A stretch of DNA of 64,000 bases from Plumapathes pennacea (GCA_964036295.1 OZ038473.1:14726001-14790000); one strand, 5' to 3'. Shown: positions 23,895-37,663, counted from the first letter of the stretch. Numbers and translations are program-made. Notes: generated from the sequence alone by a model not told the origin.

Positions 23895-26800
23895 CTCGCT
23901 CTTTCGTTGCAAGTTTGGTTTTAGAAAAGACATTTTCTGAGGGCTTGAAGGATCAGGTGTCATTGGGCCAATGAAACCGCAAAGGTCACAGTTGATGCAT
24001 TTGAATACTAATTAAAGTGATCACTGTTGAAACAACTCAAATATACTTAAATGATTTGTCTTAGTTTTGCTGAGCTTGTGACGTTCAGGAGCCGGAGATC
24101 AGTGTAGGGAAGCGCGGGTCCCACAGTAAACTGATTGACATTCACCAAACACTGTACATCTTAACCTACCAAACCCTGCACCTCTCTTGCTTATTGTGAT
24201 GTTAATTGCAACTAATTCTCCTGCTATACGTATCTATTTGTTTACGTACGGTCCATCGAAGCAAAAAATATATATATCTACAAATTCACAACATATGTTT
24301 CTTGAAGAGAGGAATTCAGAGAATGAGAAAGCAAATTTTGAGAAATCAAAACTTAACACAAGTCCATAACACATAACATAACATAACACAAGTCCATATA
24401 AATATGTGCATACTGTGCTACCTTGGCGGTCGGTCTGACTTGAATCACCAGAGTCGCCATAAGTGGTCCTGCCGAGATGCTCGCTCAATAAATGACACCT
24501 TAAATTAGCGTGCTCCTGCTGTGATCGAACCACTTCACCTACTTCCCGTGGACCGACTCGCTTTTGTCAGGGCTCGACCGTCCATTAGTAGTTCGTTGTT
24601 TTGTTCTTATCACCCGGAGGGCCAAGCTACAAATATTTTCCTCCTCAATTACTCCCTCTTTCTTTACTTGTGGAGCAGGATTAAAATCGGGCTTTCACAC
24701 GTCAAACCAGGTTAAGACGCATAGTATCCGAGGTAAAATCAGAGAACGGTCGCTTCACTCTAAATTTTACAAATTGCGACCTCATAAACTAAAGAGTGCA
24801 GAACAAAAGAATTGGACGATAAGATCATTTCCACTATTAAGTTAGTGACAAGGCTCCTAAACAAAGCTTCATTTCACTCCCACAACTCTTTGAAAGAAAT
24901 TGTACAAAATCAACTCACAGGCAAGTCATTTGCGTGAAGATAATTTCAAGAACAATTCAATACTTAACCCATAAAGGCTTTAGGGTTGGGGTTAAGGTAT
25001 TTTTTTTCTTGAATATTGTTTTGCGTCTGGCCGTATCTTTCACTTGCGCTCTCCAGAATAACTATTTACGTTAGTAGAAGTTATCTAATTAAGATATCAT
25101 TCTTGTTTGTCCACCTACTTTCATGTGACAGCTTATTCAGAGCTTCAACTTGGAAACGTTGCAATTTTCTTCACACACAACGTCTGTTGGTGCATGACTA
25201 AAATGATAGTTTTGTCAAAAATCCAATTCCCAACACACAAGTGCAAATTCTTCATTCAGATGGTATTCACATTATAGAGTGTACACAAGTCCATGCAAGC
25301 TGTGAGGTAATTTGCAAGTTTATCTTTGCCACATGCTGATTTCTATGTGACCAGGCTAAACAGAAGCTGGGAAACATGACTATTCATTGTATCAAACAAC
25401 AGAATCTGTTCGTCTGCGGAGATTGGAAACTGTGATTAACAAAACAAGGTTGTACAGCAAAATAAAGGCTAATAAACTAATCAAGTAGACATTAGTCAAC
25501 AGTTAAGTACTTTTGATAATTGCCAACGTGTTGGTTCTCTTATTACGTCTGCTATTCTGTCAGTTAAAACAAAGTATTCTATTTGTTTGCGCACAAGTCT
25601 TATGTTTTAGATTTATTGATCGGATTTGGAGCCATCAAGTTGAAACCCGGCCCTATTAAACAAGATTCAAGAACAACTTCGAGAAAAGTCGAAACAAATC
25701 GCGTGAATAGGTAATGTACAAATTCTGTAGGTTCCGTTTTCTACAGCTCTCAAGAGTTAGAAACCACACCAACCAAGAAACAAGAACGATCTATAGCTGA
25801 AAAGTAACCTGTCCGAGAAGACGTGCGTCTGCTGAGTTAGTGATAAAATAGAGTCGCTCTGAAGCAGATATTTCTCATATGTGTTACTTTCTTTTTACAT
25901 TGGCAGAAAGACAAGTCTTAATAACATGCGATGAAAGAACTGAATCATTTATAGAATTACTATTTCAGCTGCGACATAGATTAAAAATCTGAGAAAAAAT
26001 CTGACTTCGACAGTTGCACCAATATCTTCATGAAGCCACCATATTGACTGTGCAGTAGCCAATAATCTGCGCTTAAACAGGCAAAACATGCCACGATTTC
26101 GGTAAAGATAACTCTGCAGAGCAGTTAGCTGGTCGAATATAGAAAGTGCAACGTGAAAAGAAATATTTTTAGGTAACAACTTTCTAGAAGTTTCACGGGG
26201 ATGACAATTTGCATATATCATTAACCACAAACCTTGGCGGCGAAACCAGCTCAATTAAAATCGTCGACTGAAATATTGTTAGTGTGCTGCAAGGCATTAC
26301 TTGCTGTTTGGTTGTTAGACAGTACAGCGGACAGACTTTTGCCAGGGTATATTTTGTGCAATGCACAAGTTCGGACAACTTTTGTGTGCAAGGAAATTAT
26401 CTGTAAATGCATATTGACCAGTTGGTTCTTTATGTGATTGAGATATTGAACTTGTTAATTGGATCGAGGTACTAAACAAATGCCAACTTCATAAATTTGA
26501 ATTAACAGTTCACTATAATCGCATTCAAGAGCTTGTTACCACACAATCTGTTATTACATTATTTGAAGAACAGATCATAACATCCGGCTCTTGAATAAAC
26601 AAGAAATAAGAAAACCCAATAAACTTGTATGTAGAGTTAATGAAAGATCGAAAGACCAACTGACCGATACAAGACAGAGTATAAATCGACCAGTACCTGT
26701 GTCAAATATTCTTGGTATTGAGATCGCAGAACTGCAGCGATTTTCCCCGGTCTTGCAACTCGCGTGATTTCTGCACAGCTAAGTGCTATAGACACGGAAA

Positions 26801-29800
26801 ACATCTCGTGTAAGCTGCATACTTCCAACTTGGCTGTTGTCTTCTTATCAGATCTCTTCAGGCAGAATAAAAAGATAATTGCTGCTACAGCGCATTGACG
26901 AACATTAAAGCATAATAGCGGAAACAGCGCGTGTCCCAAGCCCCACCCCCTTTGTTTCTCTTTGTCTCCAACATTTGACTGTCATTTAGTTTACGTGTCA
27001 TAATTTACTGCCGTCACTACGTTTATTCGCCATTTAAAGCCAGATTCGCTAGAGATAAGTCCTGATAAGTCTGCCATTCTCCGTCAGGTTCACGATTATA
27101 CAAAAGATATTCTTGTAGTTCTTGTGTTTGTGTGTGTATCCCATGGAATGCGGCTGCCCTTTTCTGCAGCTAGCCGACCATCATGTTTTAAATAACAAAG
27201 GCTCTCAGTGCTTTGAGACAGCGGGACGGTGACATTTGATGTGAAAAGCCAAACTCGCAAAAGGAATCATGCATAAAACCACGAGATCAACCGGCTTTTG
27301 TGTTTCATGGCATCTCAGGTATTCCACTCAAGTTGCGATTCTTGTTTCTACATTTACCAAACAAGGTGAACCTGCACACAAGGTCAAAACAGAAAACAAG
27401 TGGACTCTGAAATACGACGTAAGGACCGCTAGCTGGTACAGCCAGTACGGAAAGTGCTGACAGATTTAGCTTTGAGGACACGGAAAAACAGCTCAAGTTA
27501 ACTTATTTACATACCAAACAGGCACCCTGGACCGAAAGGTTTTAAGTATGCACAAACATTCACGATGAACCGGTCCTTCCGATTTCGCTCGCTACACATG
27601 AAAGATGCCAAGTCGATTCTCGTTTCCTTGCTGTGGATTCTCGTTTCCTCCTGTGCTTCTTTGACTACTGAACAGGACGAAAGGTTTCCCGGAAATTGGT
27701 AACAAAGTTCACAAGCAACAGCTCCAAAATACTTGATCGTTCCATTCCGTTCCGTTCCAGATTCAACAAGTTTACACGACTAGCGATCAGTTTTGTTTCT
27801 TCTGAATAGGGTATGTTCAGTCCGTACACTTTGCAGTGTCAATGCGTAAGTTCTGGTGCTGGAAACAATCGGCCAAAACACTAATAACCGCTGGTTACTT
27901 GGTTTTCTTCCCCGCTCCCCTAAAAAGCCACTTAATAAATAGTAAATGTTTACATTCATGTATATTAGCAAGACATATTTCAATTATGGGTTTGGTTTGT
28001 TAAAGCTATCCCACGTTGTAATATGTCCTGAGTGCTACTTTTATGGTCAAATGTCTCAAATAGCTCTCTTCACCTAAAAATACCAAAAATTCGACAAACA
28101 CAATGGGGTTTTAAGATTTCATTTTGACTATATAAGGTACAAGATAGAGAATATCTAATTTAGGGCACAATCAAAAGAAGGTCCTGTTTACTTTGTTTGT
28201 AAACAAGTTCATATCTACGAGTTCTCACATTGGAATCTGTATGAGCTCAAGGAACGTACGTATCGTTCTGCCTGTTCTATTTCTAGTATGTTCTATTCTT
28301 AGCGAGGGGCGTGACCTAAACTATTTTAGTCTTGACGAAATTAGACTGCGATTTGTTAGCTAGCGTGGTCATGTGACCGGTATGAGCGTGTTCCCATCAT
28401 GAGTCGTCCATATCCTAAAATGAAGTTGGTTTCAGCACAAAACCAACAAGTTCCACAGGTTTCGTTTTGTAGGTGTGTAACCTTAACTTCAGTTCACGAT
28501 TACCCCGATAATTAACCAAATAAAAAAATTGCAACGTCAGGAATAAGGGGAAGAAAAGTCTACCTACTAACTCACTGTATATGAAGTTGGAAAAACGAGA
28601 CATTAAAAGTTGGAGAGTTCAGCCAAGAAGACTATTCGTGCGGGAGATAAAACTATGGAAGGATGAACAGTTAATGTTCCCTACATCTTCCTCGTGTCGG
28701 AGTTCTCCATGATTGTTCTCGGTCACGTGGTTTCTCGCAGCAACCAGGTAACTCTGTGATGACGCTCTTGTGCTATGCTTTATATATTCCCCGGCCTACT
28801 CTGGGCCTATAGCAGCACTAAGAATAGCAAACTAGTTTATCCTTTGGGGGTCTAAATACTATCGGTGAATTTGACCATCATTTGCATTTCAAGATCCTTC
28901 GATGTTGTTTTAGAATATTCTCGGTTATTAACTGATGCGCTGCGGAGATTCCAATCAGTGAAAGACTACACCAGGGTGCCCCAGTGGCCCTTTGATCCCT
29001 CCCGGCGGAATCGACCCTGCACCGTCGTTTATCGATAAGCCCTTTCGCTGGTCTTAACTGTGGTCGTAACTCTGGACTGATCCCTTCCGGTAGATTGTAA
29101 ATTACTCGTATAAACTTGCATTCAGCAGCAGAGCTTCCAAAATTTCACTCCTGATAGCGATCTCTTCAATTTTTGTGTCTCACGTGAGAGAAATCACGAA
29201 GGCTCGCTCGAGTGAAAGTCGGATGAGCTCTCACTTAAATCACTACTGAACAATTTCCTTCGTGGTTTGTGGCTAAAATCGTTTTGCCAAGCTGATGTGA
29301 AACCATTACGACCGATTACAATGTTGTACGTTAGTTACCATGTGTGCTTTTTATCAGCGAGAAAAATAATAAAATAAATTTATAATCACTATAATAATAG
29401 TAATAAGATGATTATCAAGTGTAATTCAATCATTTCTGTCCTTTCAAATGAGTTCGATCTACATGTTATCTGTCGCATATTACAAAGCAATCCATCAATG
29501 TACATTCGCAAATTACTTGCGTATGAAACACTTTCCGCAAAGTTGAAGGAATATTTTGTTCTTGATAGCAAGTCTGTTTGATAACACCGCAGCTCTTTAC
29601 GTGAGTTACGATCTGCGCGTCAGATATAACAAGTTCACTCGTGTCCAACGATTCTTCTAGCATTCCAAGTTTTAGTATTTTCATCCCGATCTTAGTAAGC
29701 GTGTGCACCAACTAACATCTTTAACATCACATCATATTTTACAATCTTGAGAGGGTGCATTTCATGATAAGAGATGTCATTACTTTTTCTCAACACAACA

Positions 29801-30941
29801 AGTGTGGCTTGCTGTATAATTCCTTTATCGGACCTTAAGCTGTAATACAAGCGAAACCAGAACCAAACTACGAGAGTGTGATGGTAAGAAATTGATCCTT
29901 CAGAGGGAAAAATCACTGACCCGCCCCACAAGAGAATTATAAATGGATCAACTAAAGCTTAGTGACCTAACTGCATGATGTAGCAATAAAACAATCAAGA
30001 GTCAAGAGTGCGTGTGCACTACAACGACACCTGTCACTTGCAAGTTGCCTGGAGGGATCTTTTCCCGACTTTTGTTTGACCTTGAAGGATTAATGTTTCC
30101 GTTCATCACAGCTTTTCACGCAAACAAAATCCGACCCAGAAAAACCAACATTATGTAAATAAGCTTCTTTCCTCAGCTGACCCTCTGAAATCTGCGCTTA
30201 GCTCAATATTTAACTCATCACTTTCCGTGAATCGTCCAGCAAGTCCATTTTACACAGCTCCGCCGCTTTCTATTTGCCCATTAAATTACATTTTGGCAGA
30301 CGGTGGGCTTGGCTTCGGTCCAGAATATTTAAAATTTCTCTGACAAACGGCCAACACTTGGAAGCCGCAAGCCCAAAGGGGTGTTTAGCAATTATTAAAC
30401 AACTCTGAAATGATACTCGATAATTTGACTTGCTACGGCGACATAAATCAATACGAGATGTTACGGGACTACCAGCCTACTGTATATTGAATTAAATACT
30501 ATGCACTATCGGTCTGCAATGGCTATGAAAATGAAGGAACATACGTCCGACCGCAATGACATATTTTACACTAAATCTCAAAACAAGTGACGAGGTCTTG
30601 AAGAGATACGAAAGTTAAAAGTCTAGAGAAAAGAGCCGGAACAGTTATAAGACCGAATGAATCGTTGTTTATGTGCCGAGACGAGAGTGTTTCGCGGCAA
30701 TGGTCCGGCATAGACATATAGTGCAAGCACCCTATGCAGGGACACGCAACTAGAAAAAAAGTAATTGCAAATAGGAAATCTCCAGTTGCTTTGTGGTGTC
30801 CCCTCTGCATTGCCAAAGTTCAAAAACTCGTGAAGTGTTAAGGCGATAATCCTACGACTCAAAGACTCAAACCTTCTACCATATGGGCTAACTATCTTAG
30901 CAAACCGCAACGAAAAAAAAAACATAATTAGAAAAACATAC
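23186..30941. other. Gene-poor region downstream of the orphan exons
   Basis: No supported gene. Short frames on both strands show no domain signatures or matched splice sites. An (AAT)n microsatellite at 23836-23891 is the clearest feature. A T-rich run is present near 25004. Confidence 0.5.
23836..23891. repeat. (AAT)n microsatellite, about 18 units
   Basis: Pure taa/aat trinucleotide run of about 55 bp in noncoding DNA. Confidence 0.95.
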
Positions 30942-31104
30942 CTTGTACAATGGTAAATCCCCGATATATCTGTCCTCGACGGATTCAGCAGTGGAAAAGA
31001 GCTGATTGAGGTAGGCTTCCGTGACAGAGCCGAAGTTGTAGCCGTGTCGCGCCGAAATGGTCTTAATCCAAGAGCCAGCCGGGCTCGCTCTTAATAGGTT
31101 GTTC
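30942..31104 (-). CDS. Orphan internal exon, protein not recognised
   Basis: A 163-bp segment bounded by a good acceptor (ctattttag) and a GTATG donor. It is open for 54 codons after one leading base and uses balanced, non-AT-driven codons. The peptide begins NNLLRASPAGSWIKTISARH and ends GDLPLYK. It looks like a true internal exon (phase 2 in, phase 0 out). I found no downstream partner on the minus strand. The exon-like segment at 34170-34399 is a plausible upstream partner, but their phases differ by one, so an intermediate exon or an error would be needed. I do not recognise the family. Confidence 0.42.
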
Positions 31105-32542
31105 CTAAAATAGCAGACACAAAAACCTCGTTAATATCGTGCAAGGTGCTGTATGGACACTATCAGTATCTGAGTGTGGAACACTTGCAGTTACCGACTC
31201 TCTGAGAGAAAAAACTAAAACATCTTCAATTAATAATGTTCACATTCTTCTTGCTGCTCTGCTACCTTGAACTGTGACCCACCCACGCGGCCTGTCCGTC
31301 GCATGTCGCTTCAGCACAAGCAAATATTTCACCAAACACATGTTTTCTATTTCACTGACCAAAACCGTTAATCAAACACAGACGCGATTAGTTTACCCTT
31401 TCTAAACAGTACAAGTACGGAAAATCGTGCGTGCTTTCGGAAGAAGAAATAATTCATTTGCTAAGTGTCTAACAAACCCAACAAGGGGACAAAAGAGAAG
31501 TTAGGACGGAGTCAAGCAGCAGCAATCAACGTTAAAAAGCAATTATATCCATATGATATCCCTAACAGTGAGAGACAAGCGCGGATATCAGAACATTAGG
31601 GAATGACATGCATCTATTGATGCTAATGGAGGCATTTATCCAAATGACTAAAGTAGAACGAGCTGCGGGGATTTGACTGCAAGTAACCTTGACTGTGTGC
31701 ATAAGGGCAGGAATCACCAGCCGGAAACGGGAAGGCACTTAAACTTGCATGGCTGCAGAAATGAGAAGCGTGACGGCGACAGCCGATGTTGCAAAACAAA
31801 CACCGTATAATCCTACGCTTGGGCATTGATTACTGAGGAAGCATGAGTTGTCCCTACGTGTGGACGATTACTGAATGCCAGCAGCTCAAGTCGTAAATAA
31901 AAAGTCGTTTACGAAGATCACACGGGAACTCATTGCATGTCCACATGTACACTTCTTCGTTTGAAGAACCCGACACATATTTTGTCTTTATCTTCAAATG
32001 AGTTAAGATTTCACCCCATTGCTGCACAATTTGGCCAACTATACTGCTTCTCCCCAAAATGCCCAAAACAAAAGACTAGGTATACTTACTAATAGAGCGA
32101 AAGGAAGCTACGGCTGTTCACTGATATACACAACAAACTGAATGCATATGGTGCGGAAATAATTCCAAACCTTCCAACGCTGTAATGCGAAGCCGTAAAG
32201 GTTGCTATTCGTCTGTCGTTGGATAATTTTTTTTGCGTATTATTCTGTTGGTATTTTGTAAGGCTCAGATTTCTCCGTCAAATTATTGCTTGTCCATCCA
32301 TAGTACGATCACAGCCAACCAAGTATAGTACATCTTAGTTGCTGTGACTTCGCAAGAAGAGCTTACATATCAGATACAGCGACAATTTGAGAATTCTTTT
32401 GACAAGTGATATGTGTAAAAAGGAGTTTGGGTCGTAAGCCTATGAGAACCGTCGCATTGTCTGGCTGAAAGTTAACCTCGCATTGACTGATGGACCGCAG
32501 CATGTCTCGGACCCAAAAATGTATTAAAACAAAACAAAAAAG

Positions 32543-32566
32543 GATATATATATATATATATATATA
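32543..32566. repeat. (AT)n microsatellite
   Basis: An alternating at run of about 24 bp. Confidence 0.9.
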
Positions 32567-32759
32567 CCTGCGACCCTGAGGATTTGTCCACTGTTTATTG
32601 GGACAGCGTGTGAGAGTGAATTTACGAAAATATCTATCTCACCTGCATGGAAATTATTATTTTACTCTGTTTTAATCAGTTCAATTTTCCACTAAATTCT
32701 ATTCGTTGTTTGCTTTTGGGGTACTAAACCAAACAAGCAAGATGTCTGGAGAGAAAAAA

Positions 32760-32870
32760 TGAAAACCATCGACAACTGAAAACTAGATTCAAAAAATAGC
32801 ATGCAACACGTAAAATGAAAACCATCGACAACTGAAAATTAGACTCAAAAAATAGCATGCAACGCGTAAA
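32760..32870. repeat. 56-bp tandem duplication
   Basis: Two adjacent units starting tgaaaaccatcgacaactga, with period 56, differ at only a few positions. No coding meaning is seen. Confidence 0.85.
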
Positions 32871-33248
32871 CAAAGATACTTGAACCTTCAGCCTTTTTCT
32901 AGTCTCGTCTGGACCTGGATTTTCGCCTTTAGTCTTGAGAATCAAACAAAATGGATTTAAACACTCAATTATACCTGCGTGCCGTACTTTCAAAGAATAG
33001 AAAAGCAAAGCAAAAACTGTGCAAGAAATAATTTTAGTGACATCTTTACTGAATGTGGTGTGGTTGCAGGTGAAGCCGTGAAAGTGTCACGTGACACTAG
33101 ACTTGCCCAAATTTGTCGGGGATTTCTGTTGCTCAAGTTTAAGTAAATTGATTGAAAATCAAGATGACATCCATTTCTGACTCGTTTGAACTGACAGGAG
33201 CCGATGCTTGCTATAAATCTTGATTAATTATTTTGCGGTTGATGAGAC

Positions 33249-33681
33249 TCAATACCGAACGGGACGCCCGGCATAATTAACAGCAAATATGTTCTCTGAT
33301 TTCTTTGGTCGAAACTCAACAATTTTCTGAGGCCAAAAGTAATCAGTTCCATTACCTCTGGGATGCAGTCTGTAGTTCAGTTCGCTAGTCCTAATCGTGT
33401 TTCCTACAGAAGACTTTAAACGTTGTAATCTAGTCACATTGGTGTCGGATTTCGCTAGTTCCAAAAGTTGCAGCTGATCAGATAGAGATGAGTAATTTTC
33501 GTTTATGTGTTGAGGCACATGCAGTACTGATTATATTTTTAATAGCATTAGAAGTGCTTTTTTGCTGTCTTCCTCCAAAGGCATTCACCAAGACGATGCA
33601 TATTACACAGACATACAACAAAAAAGAAATGTCTCTTCCATTCTCGCCGATAGCTGGTCGGGCATATTTCATAGTGGCCAT
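33249..33681 (-). CDS. Two overlapping minus-strand frames, possible small secreted-protein gene or 3' exon
   Basis: Frame 1 (33681 to 33478) starts MATMKYARPAIG and has a hydrophobic stretch FLLYVCVICIVLVNAFG that could be a signal anchor. Frame 2 (about 33526 to a TGA at 33249) is a different frame with well-used codons, reading through TRLQRLKSSVGNTIRTSELN and ending NYAGRPVRY. They overlap by about 40 bases and do not join without a frame change. Alternatively frame 2 is a 3' exon: an aatcag acceptor before 33526 gives phase 1, which matches the GTAAGT donor of the 34170-34399 segment. No family is recognised. Coding status is uncertain. Confidence 0.3.
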
Positions 33682-34169
33682 CTCTATATAACGGTAGGAA
33701 CGGACTCATTTGCAGTTATCTGAAAACGCGAAAATTTCACAGGCTAGTTCCAAGTTCAAATCCAGCGTAAATTTGCTTCCTGCCGACGGAAATCAGTGTC
33801 TGTTGAACTTCACGCCACACGCGAAGGGCAAATTGAGAACTGAAAAATAATTATGATACTGTTAAACCTGTCTGTTGTTCCGTCCATCCCAATAAACCGG
33901 CCACGCCGGGTATGCCACCTTGTTTACCGTACATTAATCACAGAAAATTGAGAATAATTCGGTATATAACAGATCGGCCGCAAAGCGCACAGTTCAGAGT
34001 TGGAGGGCAGCTCGGGTTCGCAGTCAGTTGGATATACTTGGCGAATAAACTATTCAGGATGGATTAGACGACCGAGGATTACATGGAAGGTTGAAAGAGT
34101 TAGTACTACAAACCGAAGAAAAGCAAACTAAAAAGCCGTTGAAAGTGAGGCAAGTCTTGAAACTTACTA

Positions 34170-34399
34170 TATTCCCAGAGAAATCCGATGATGTGAAGCG
34201 ACGACGCGGCACCGGCATCCGCACCAAGTGACCAACCCACCAGTCTACCCGTGAAGCTGTCAAATATTTCCGAAACCACTGACAATGGCGACATATCAAA
34301 GCCCAACCAAACTAAATTCAACAAAAAGGAGCTATTGTTGCCGAAGGATGCCTCCTTATAAAGACAATCTGTTCTCGTGGCTCTGCTTTCAAGAGCCAT
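34170..34399 (-). CDS. Orphan first-exon candidate with hydrophobic segments, not recognised
   Basis: An open frame from an ATG (MALESRATRTDCLYKE, with another in-frame ATG at 34408) runs to a strong GTAAGT donor after LHIIGFLWEY (phase 1). It has hydrophobic stretches (FLLNLVWLGFD, AASSLHIIGF) and few low-complexity codons. Phase 1 is compatible with an acceptor before 33526, which would give a protein ending RPVRY. It is not directly compatible with the 30942-31104 exon. Whether it is a gene is uncertain. Confidence 0.33.
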
Positions 34400-34408
34400 G
34401 GTGCGCAC

Positions 34409-37400
34409 TGCCGCGAGAAGTTCAAGAGATTAATTAAACTTATAACCAGAAGAAAAAAAAAAAAAAAAAAAAAAAGACAGAAAGAAGGACCTCTTAGCTG
34501 ACAAGTCTGTCGTTTCATCGATCAGTTCGATAATGGACACATCAGTCACCACACGAAGCCGTCGTACTGTGCTCTATTACACTGCTGAGGATGTGGTCAA
34601 TGCAGATCAATTGGTACAATATTACCAAGCCGACCGATCAATGACCGTTTTTATGTTACTGTCTAGTTCAGTCACACTTATCAGACACAAAAGAATTTCA
34701 GTTCGTCTGTCCTGGTTCTCGTTTTTATGACGAGACGCATTTTAGTCTTCATGCCTAATCGTCAATGCCGGACGAATGTGTTCCGACAGGTTGCTGATCG
34801 TGATGGAGCTGTGAATGCGAGGTTGCAGACTGGGGGACACAAGAATACGGCTTGTATAACCTAAAAACGACTACACAGGTACCCAAAGTAAGAGCCTGTA
34901 ATCTAAACCAAGGGCTTTTAATATCGTAAATTTGAATGTTCATTTCCCCCGGAACACGAAATAGGAACCCTAACCCTAACCCTAACCACCCCCCCCCCCA
35001 CCCCCACCCCCCACCCCCCACCCCCTAATTAATTTTCTGCTTCGCCCAAGTTCGGTCCCCTCTATCTGAATTCCTGGATCCGCCCCTACTGTCTGTCTAA
35101 ATTGCTTATTGTTTAAGCCGCAGGATCTTGTTAACTCACTACACTTGACAGACCGAGTGATGATACCCGTGATATACAACACTAGTTATAAATAAGAGTG
35201 CGAAACTCCTTTATGTTTGAGTCCCGTTTACTCATCCAGTTTACAAACGCTCAAGCCGACAATCTAACTAATGACTGGATCAGTCAACATCACTGAACGA
35301 ACAAATATATACAGTATAAGAGAAGTTACGTTAGACTCTTCATATAAGAAAGCCGACCTTTCCAGTGGACCTGTTTCATACACTTTTCATCTTGGTTTCA
35401 GTTCAGCGTGATAGGATTCTTCTTCTTAAACAACTGCTCTAAACCAAACTTCGCTTTGTGTGTCACGTGACCTGTTTCGTCTCGCGTAGGTCTATTTTTT
35501 TGCACCCTAGTGTCCCGATCTGATCTCAATTACACAGATCTTTATAATTTCAACTTATCGTTATAAACGTTGCGTCGTTTCAAGAGGCTGCAGATTTGAG
35601 GGGTAATCGATCCGAATTTCAAAGATTAAAGGCAATTAGTGGTAAACTGCGTTTGTTAAACTAACAAAGTTGTTGTTCAAAACCGACGACACAGATCTGC
35701 CTCGAGGCGATCGCTTTGCATCTCAGGTAACAGCTTAAATCGAGAGCAAAGGTACAGTCACCCAGTACAAGAGGTTAGCGCTGCCTTATGTTAAACTAAC
35801 CCAAAAACTGACATCAAGGACCAACCAATAAAATAACTAGCAGAAAATGTATATTTAACACAACACATAATTAGTTTGAAAAAGATGTATTTTGACACAT
35901 AAGCTCGACAAGATGAAAAAATAAACGCAACAGAAACTCAAAATCGCCATCCTTGCAGAAGGAAGGCCACGGAATGAACCTTGCGAACAACTCCCGAATT
36001 TCACATTCTTGAACTGTCAAATCATTACATAACTCGGCGCGTGTGTAATAAGCCGATCATTTTCTTTGTCCCTGTCCAACAATTCGAGGCTTACCTTCAG
36101 TCGAGTTTAGGGGCAGTTTTCAGACGTGACTTCACATCGTAGCAGAGTGTCCTTGCCTTCCTGCCGAGACGTGCTTTAATAGAATGAAATAAATGAAGAA
36201 TTAACTACCAAATCCTTTCCGGTATTTTTCTTTTAATCGGCCCTAATCGCGGTGTTAAAGATGTCATCCAGCAATTGAAAGTCAAGAGGTGTAGCTTCAG
36301 GCTTTTTTCCATCTCTCTGGGGGTCTTTTCGCAATTAAATTACGACTAATGATTGCGACCTTTAAATACTTCTGTAAACAGAGTCGAACCCAAGCAGTAC
36401 ACACATGTCACAATATGATCTTGAAGGCTGCAAGAAAGCCGCCTGTCAACCACAAAGTTGTTCTTTGAATTAATTCTTCTTTATTAAATTGCTTAAAATG
36501 CTCAAAACCCAGATCCTCTTTTAATTCTCCTATATCATTTTCCTTTTTGAGTCAACAGTCTTTTGACATGTCTCTTTGACTTACAAAACAGTTTTCAGGC
36601 TCATTATCTGCAGTATTTTTTGTGACTATAAGATTCTTAAATACTTTTTTCAAAAAGTTCTGAGTTGATGCCGTCAAAAGCAAAGTGTGCAGCTGATGGT
36701 TCCGTCAATTGTCACGCGTCTCGAATTATCGTCCGCACGAAACCATTTTAAACATTCTTTTACAAATAAAGATTTGGATACCTTATACAAAATGTTTATA
36801 GCTTTTAGCAGAAAACAGAAATCCAGTGAAAAGTTTGTGCCAAAATTGTTTTCGTTACGTACTACTGTATGATCTATAAACTTTTCTAATTACCAATTAG
36901 AAGACTTGGATATCGTACTAAGTGACTATTAAATGATTGTCAATTAAAGTGCCCGTTTGCAGTATGACCACAAAGAAATGTCGCGTACTTGTAAACAGTC
37001 AGAATTTGCACTTCCGTTAGGATTTATACTCATAATACCCAACATTTCAATGACAATCAATGAGTTAACGCAGGAAAAGATCACCATGATTCTTAAAGAA
37101 CATGAGTCTGTGGAGTTGCCTGACTAACAGGCAAGCTCAGTTGAGTTATAGTCCACCAATCTGATTCAAGTGAAAGAGTAGCTTAATACACACCGACAGC
37201 TATAGAATGAAATTATTTTTCGTTTGATCTGATTTTCATTCACTCATTTGTAATATTCTATTCAATTAATCAAAATTCATTCATTCAATTGCCTATGATA
37301 GATACATAAGCCAGGCCAATTAACTCTTATTATGCTGCAATCAAGGTGTAATCATGTAAATACACCAAGTTCAAATTACTGTAATTATCCTAAAATTTGT

Positions 37401-37663
37401 GCAACATACTGCACTGCATGAGAGTTGCTTCTCTCAGCCAATCAAGGCTGAAGCCTAACAGTCTTCACAGCTGCATAGTTACACAACAAACAAAACAATA
37501 ATATTTTAATCATTAGTTGTCTTCTCGTGCAGCTATTGACCAAGTGATGACAAAGTAATTCCTGCTGCTGGCCCTGAAATTACTTAGTTTCAGTTTTTTT
37601 GAAAGCAATAAAAAAAATTAACATTTTAAAATCACCCAGAACCCCTCTGCTTTGTCATACCTT
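34409..37663. other. Noncoding interval with short telomere-like and C-rich repeats
   Basis: No supported gene. It contains a poly-A run near 34450-34475, three tandem CCCTAA units at about 34967-34988 and an adjacent C-rich stretch to 35025. Translations of the C-rich stretch give glycine runs and are not genes. Confidence 0.5.
34967..35026. repeat. Short interstitial telomere-like repeat fused to a poly-C tract
   Basis: Three to four units of ccctaa (the complement of the metazoan TTAGGG repeat) are followed directly by about 40 bp of C runs broken by single A bases. Both are G-rich on the minus strand and could form quadruplexes. Confidence 0.85.

Larger units (their letters stand above)
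31105..33248. other. Noncoding interval among orphan exons
   Basis: No supported gene. It holds an (AT)n tract at 32543-32566 and a 56-bp tandem duplication at 32760-32870. Minus-strand frames at 31623-31826 and 31854-32066 have no recognisable content. Confidence 0.45.

Noticed and set aside
34755..35182. Gly-rich minus-strand frames
   Set aside because: Produced by translation of the poly-C/telomere-like tract.
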